From: Sulfurimonas sp. | Lineage (GTDB): Bacteria; Campylobacterota; Campylobacteria; Campylobacterales; Sulfurimonadaceae | Length of the DNA stretch: 8,486 nucleotides | Direction: 5' to 3' | Assembly (NCBI GenBank): GCA_021107375.1 | Contig: JAIOSY010000115.1 | Location: 1-8,486 of the forward strand | Shown: in pieces, positions 5,922 to 8,486 of the stretch | Numbering within the stretch: the first letter of the stretch is position 1 | How the letters are laid out: the number at the start of each line of letters is the position of its first letter | The notes under the pieces: generated by a model | The model's input: the letters and a program-made list of their open reading frames with translations, nothing else | Database searches by the model: none | Told to the model about the DNA's origin: nothing | Position numbers and translations under genes: made by a program

Positions 5922-7897
5922 TAGATTGTGAATTTAGATAATTCATTTTTAAGTTTTATTGCATCTTCTGAAATAGTATGAGCAACATCTTCTACCTTTT
6001 GTCTATGGTTAGTGTTTTTATTTGAGATGTCAATTACTTCATCCATATTTTCAATAAGTTCTTTAGTTTTTGTAGCTATATATGTGCTTTGATGCATTAC
6101 GGCTGTTGATTTTTCACTTGTAACAATAAGGTTATCTTTTGTATCTTGTGAAGATGTTATTAAACTTTGAGCAGATTCAGAGATAGAGTGCATATTTTTT
6201 GAAGTATAATCAGTTTCTTCTGCAATCTCAATCACATTCTGAGTAATTAGATTAACATTTGCACTAATTTCACTTAAACTTTTTTGTGTTCTCTCTGCTA
6301 GTTTTCTAACTTCATCAGCAACAACTGCAAAACCACGACCATGTTCACCTGCTCTAGCTGCTTCGATTGCAGCATTAAGAGCTAGTAGGTTTGTTTGGTC
6401 AGCAATATCTGAGATAATAGCCAAGACATCTTTTATATTTTTTGCTTGTTCTGTAAGCGATGATACTTTTTGAACCAGTTCTTGTTGTTTTGCACTACCA
6501 TCTTCTATATCTATAACAACAGAACCTAGTTTATTAATAAAGCTATCAAGAACTTCAGATGTACTATTTAAATCTTCTGAAACAGTTATAGAAGCATCTT
6601 CAACTGTATCTAATCTATTTCCAACTTCAGTAACTAAGGTATTTATAATTTTGATTCTTTCATCAGCTACTTCACCATTTCTAGTTAATTCTTCAACAAC
6701 AATATTTAGTTTTTCGCTCTCATTTGATGTCGCTAGTGATACATCTTGAGAGTTATGAACACTATTTTTAAAAGCATTAATCATCTCATGTAATGCTCTT
6801 GAAATTTGTGATATTTCATCATTCCCATGAACCACAACATCACATGTTAAGTCGAGTCTACTAGATACACATTTAATTTTAGTTAAACTATCACCAACAC
6901 TACGGTTAATACCTCTACTTATAAATAATAAAATAATTGTTAAAATAATTGCAAAACCTGCGTAACTTGATATAGAGATAATGGCATTTATTTTTGAATC
7001 ACTTTCAAGTTGTTTAAGTAAAGTTGTATTTTGAGAAGCAAGTTCATCATCAACTTTTTTCAAAAGATTGATTTTTTTAGTGATTGTTTTAAACCAGACA
7101 ACACTATCTATTCCAAAGCCACCTTCATCTGATTTTGATTTGGCAATACCTCTCATTTTATTAACTTCATCAACAACTGGAGAGTTCATTGTAGTTTTAT
7201 AAAACTTTTTTGAATCCTCTGTAGCCATGCTTAAAAATGAGTCCATATAAGCATTTTGTTCTGCTATTAGAGTAATTAATTTTGCAAACATACCTGTACC
7301 AAATTTATCTGCAGCAAAAGTTCCACTAAGTACAGCTCTCTCTATTCCAGCTCTCTCTTTTGATTTTAAAAAGTTGGTGTAAGCATCTAAAGATTTTACT
7401 AACTCATGTGTATTTGCAAGTTTTGCAGTAAGGGCTACGATATTTAATATTTTTGCATTCATTTTTGTATAGTAAGTAACTTCATCTTTTACGCTTATAC
7501 TTAAAGAATCAACCTGCGATCTAATGCTATCTACTTTGTTCATATCTGCTTTAAAGTTAGCTATCTCTTGTTGTAATTCTTTTGAAAATGAACTTAAGTC
7601 AAGCGTTGATATATAACTTAATAACTCTTTGTTTCTTGTTGTTGTTAAAACTCTTTGTTTTGGAAGAATCTCTACAAATTTTGTTCCTTTAGAACCAATA
7701 AAACCAGCACTAGCCCCTCTTTCCTTTTGTGTTTCATGTATTAAAAGACTGAGTTTCTTGGAGAGTACATTCAATTCTTGTGCCTGAAGAATTATATCTC
7801 TTTGTGTCGAAGATTTTGTAATAGTTATAGATATTACCGCAAGTAGAAATACTACAATTAAGACATTTATAAAGTTTAATTTATTTTTAATTGTCAT
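5921..7897 (-). CDS. Methyl-accepting chemotaxis protein with periplasmic NIT sensor domain
   Basis: A 658-residue chemoreceptor. Membrane helices at about 11-27 and 303-327 enclose a large periplasmic region carrying both NIT signatures: [16 protein letters not shown] (54-69) and [15 protein letters not shown] (180-194). NIT domains are named for nitrate and nitrite sensing. A HAMP domain follows (about 328-380), then the antiparallel signalling hairpin, with its tip around [18 protein letters not shown] (500-517) and [20 protein letters not shown] (518-537), which contacts CheA and CheW. No NWETF-type C-terminal pentapeptide for CheR/CheB tethering is present. The ATG at 7897 lies 2 nt after the STAS stop, with AGG about 8 nt upstream inside the STAS gene. 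The operon context suggests that its signal reaches the partner-switch proteins on either side, in addition to or instead of flagella. The ligand is inferred from the family only. Confidence 0.93.
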   Translation of the reverse strand: MTIKNKLNFINVLIVVFLLAVISITITKSSTQRDIILQAQELNVLSKKLSLLIHETQKERGASAGFIGSKGTKFVEILPKQRVLTTTRNKELLSYISTLDLSSFSKELQQEIANFKADMNKVDSIRSQVDSLSISVKDEVTYYTKMNAKILNIVALTAKLANTHELVKSLDAYTNFLKSKERAGIERAVLSGTFAADKFGTGMFAKLITLIAEQNAYMDSFLSMATEDSKKFYKTTMNSPVVDEVNKMRGIAKSKSDEGGFGIDSVVWFKTITKKINLLKKVDDELASQNTTLLKQLESDSKINAIISISSYAGFAIILTIILLFISRGINRSVGDSLTKIKCVSSRLDLTCDVVVHGNDEISQISRALHEMINAFKNSVHNSQDVSLATSNESEKLNIVVEELTRNGEVADERIKIINTLVTEVGNRLDTVEDASITVSEDLNSTSEVLDSFINKLGSVVIDIEDGSAKQQELVQKVSSLTEQAKNIKDVLAIISDIADQTNLLALNAAIEAARAGEHGRGFAVVADEVRKLAERTQKSLSEISANVNLITQNVIEIAEETDYTSKNMHSISESAQSLITSSQDTKDNLIVTSEKSTAVMHQSTYIATKTKELIENMDEVIDISNKNTNHRQKVEDVAHTISEDAIKLKNELSKFTI

Positions 7898-7899
7898 AT

Positions 7900-8187
7900 T
7901 TAAACCTGCTTTGCATTAAAAACTTTAACAAGATTTAAATCTTGTAATAAGTCCATTAATTGAGAATTTCCAACTTTTATTTGCATCTGTATCTTATCTT
8001 TTAAAACAAGTTTATTAAAATAACCTATAACAGATGATGTAATAGATATAGAATCCTTAATATTTATAACAATACTCTTATTTACTGTCTTTAAAGCATC
8101 AATAGAAGACTTTATATTCTGAAAGTCGCTTACACTTTTAATATTTCCAATGATTGTTGCTGTATTTGAAGATGTTGTAATTTCCAT
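7900..8187 (-). CDS. Single-domain STAS protein (anti-anti-sigma factor-like)
   Basis: A 95-residue protein starting [15 protein letters not shown] and ending VFNAKQV, the size of SpoIIAA/RsbV-type STAS proteins. [19 protein letters not shown] (39-57) aligns without gaps with the family core ending in DSSGLG. This makes S51 the likely phosphorylated serine, while the usual preceding Asp is T50 and the Gly after the serines is V53. In partner switching an RsbW-type kinase phosphorylates this serine, and a SpoIIE-type phosphatase removes the phosphate; both activities are encoded two genes downstream. The ATG at 8187 was chosen because AGAAGGG lies 6 nt before it. The frame is open further upstream only to a TTG at 8259 inside the spacer, which would add an implausible 24-residue hydrophobic tail. 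The adjacent ATG at 8190 is a minor alternative. The target it binds is unknown. Confidence 0.8.
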   Translation of the reverse strand: MEITTSSNTATIIGNIKSVSDFQNIKSSIDALKTVNKSIVINIKDSISITSSVIGYFNKLVLKDKIQMQIKVGNSQLMDLLQDLNLVKVFNAKQV

Positions 8188-8193
8188 CATTAT

Positions 8194-8200
8194 CCCTTCT
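8194..8200 (-). promoter_or_regulatory. Ribosome binding site deciding the STAS start
   Basis: AGAAGGG on the minus strand lies 6 nt before the ATG at 8187 and 3 nt before the ATG at 8190. The 6-nt spacing favours 8187. The sequence also argues that the open frame upstream of it is untranslated leader rather than coding. Confidence 0.75.
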
Positions 8201-8255
8201 GTAAAAAATTTGTTTTTAGATATAGAAAGACAGTTTAGTACGAAGATAATTAAAA

Positions 8256-8486
8256 TCAACTAAAATTAGTAATGTTTTTTAGCCAATCTTTCATTTTTTT
8301 CTCATAACCAATACTTTTTAACTCAACAAACTTTAATTTTTGTGTAAGATAGTTTTGTTTGATATACCCATTAAAGTGATGAGGGTTTAAATAATCCTTA
8401 TGCTGCTGCTTTAATGTCTCTGGAATATCTAGTAAAACGCCATCTTGTACAGTTTTTATAGCCTCATTTATCGCCAAATATGAAGA
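8256..8486 (-). CDS. rarA: RarA/MgsA-family AAA ATPase, C-terminal end (cut by window edge)
   Basis: The frame is open from the right edge and ends in TGA at 8256, giving the last 76 residues of a protein whose start lies outside the window. The stretch YLAINEAIKTVQDG, then LLDIPETLKQ, YLNPHHFNGYIKQNYL, and the WLKNI end match the C-terminal tetramerisation region of RarA (MgsA). The family pattern there is A..A...V..G....P.HL, then a Y..PH motif, then QNYL. RarA is a clamp-loader-like ATPase acting at stalled replication forks. A TTG at 8477 is only an internal codon: three sense codons precede it before the edge. It ends 68 nt before the STAS gene on the same strand, with no clear terminator, so it may be cotranscribed with it. 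Confidence 0.8.
   Translation of the reverse strand, partial: SSYLAINEAIKTVQDGVLLDIPETLKQQHKDYLNPHHFNGYIKQNYLTQKLKFVELKSIGYEKKMKDWLKNITNFS

Noticed and set aside
8188..8255. Sigma-28 or sigma-54 promoter for the signalling operon
   Set aside because: Neither a CGAT-type -10 nor a GG/GC pair at the right spacing is visible in the 68-nt spacer; only a weak TATATC can be seen.
8188..8259. TTG start adding 24 hydrophobic residues to the STAS protein
   Set aside because: A strong AGAAGGG sits just before the ATG at 8187, and STAS partners are soluble without such a tail.

Overview
The window is AT-rich, gene-dense and bacterial. The gene content and style point to Campylobacterota, most like Sulfurimonas or a relative: low GC, tightly overlapping operons, an rpmI-rplT pair without infC, a small 4.5S RNA gene, and a chemoreceptor beside a SpoIIE-type regulator. 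The phylum is inferred from content and protein style; no search was run.

Left block (1-2030, minus strand): three overlapping genes read right to left. They are a short nucleosidase-family protein, an exported GH3 beta-N-acetylhexosaminidase (NagZ-like, TTG start), and the N-terminal part of a sodium:solute symporter that runs off the left edge. The 4-nt and 8-nt overlaps indicate one translationally coupled operon, possibly for salvage of amino sugars or nucleosides.

Middle block (2031-4220): a divergent, stand-alone Hpt phosphotransfer gene is followed by the 4.5S signal recognition particle RNA with a near-consensus promoter, then rnhB (RNase HII). An unknown 76-residue protein on the minus strand overlaps the rnhB stop tail to tail. 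A promoter just upstream of that small gene reads the other way into rpmI (L35) and rplT (L20). The two ribosomal genes are separated by a 104-nt gap with several small hairpins, and a hairpin closes the block.

Right block (4221-8486, minus strand): the C-terminal end of a RarA-type AAA ATPase enters from the right edge. It is followed by a compact three-gene signalling operon: a single-domain STAS protein, a chemoreceptor with a periplasmic NIT (nitrate/nitrite-type) sensor, and a 566-residue protein with receiver, SpoIIE phosphatase and RsbW/SpoIIAB-type kinase domains. The last protein carries the phosphatase and kinase of a partner-switching module, and the STAS protein is its natural substrate. 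The chemoreceptor between them suggests that a periplasmic signal and the partner switch are linked. This operon is the most interesting part of the window. Campylobacterota are not known to use sigma-B/sigma-F-type factors, so the switch probably has a non-sigma output.

There is no CRISPR array, insertion sequence, tRNA or rRNA, and no gene-free stretch above 300 bases.
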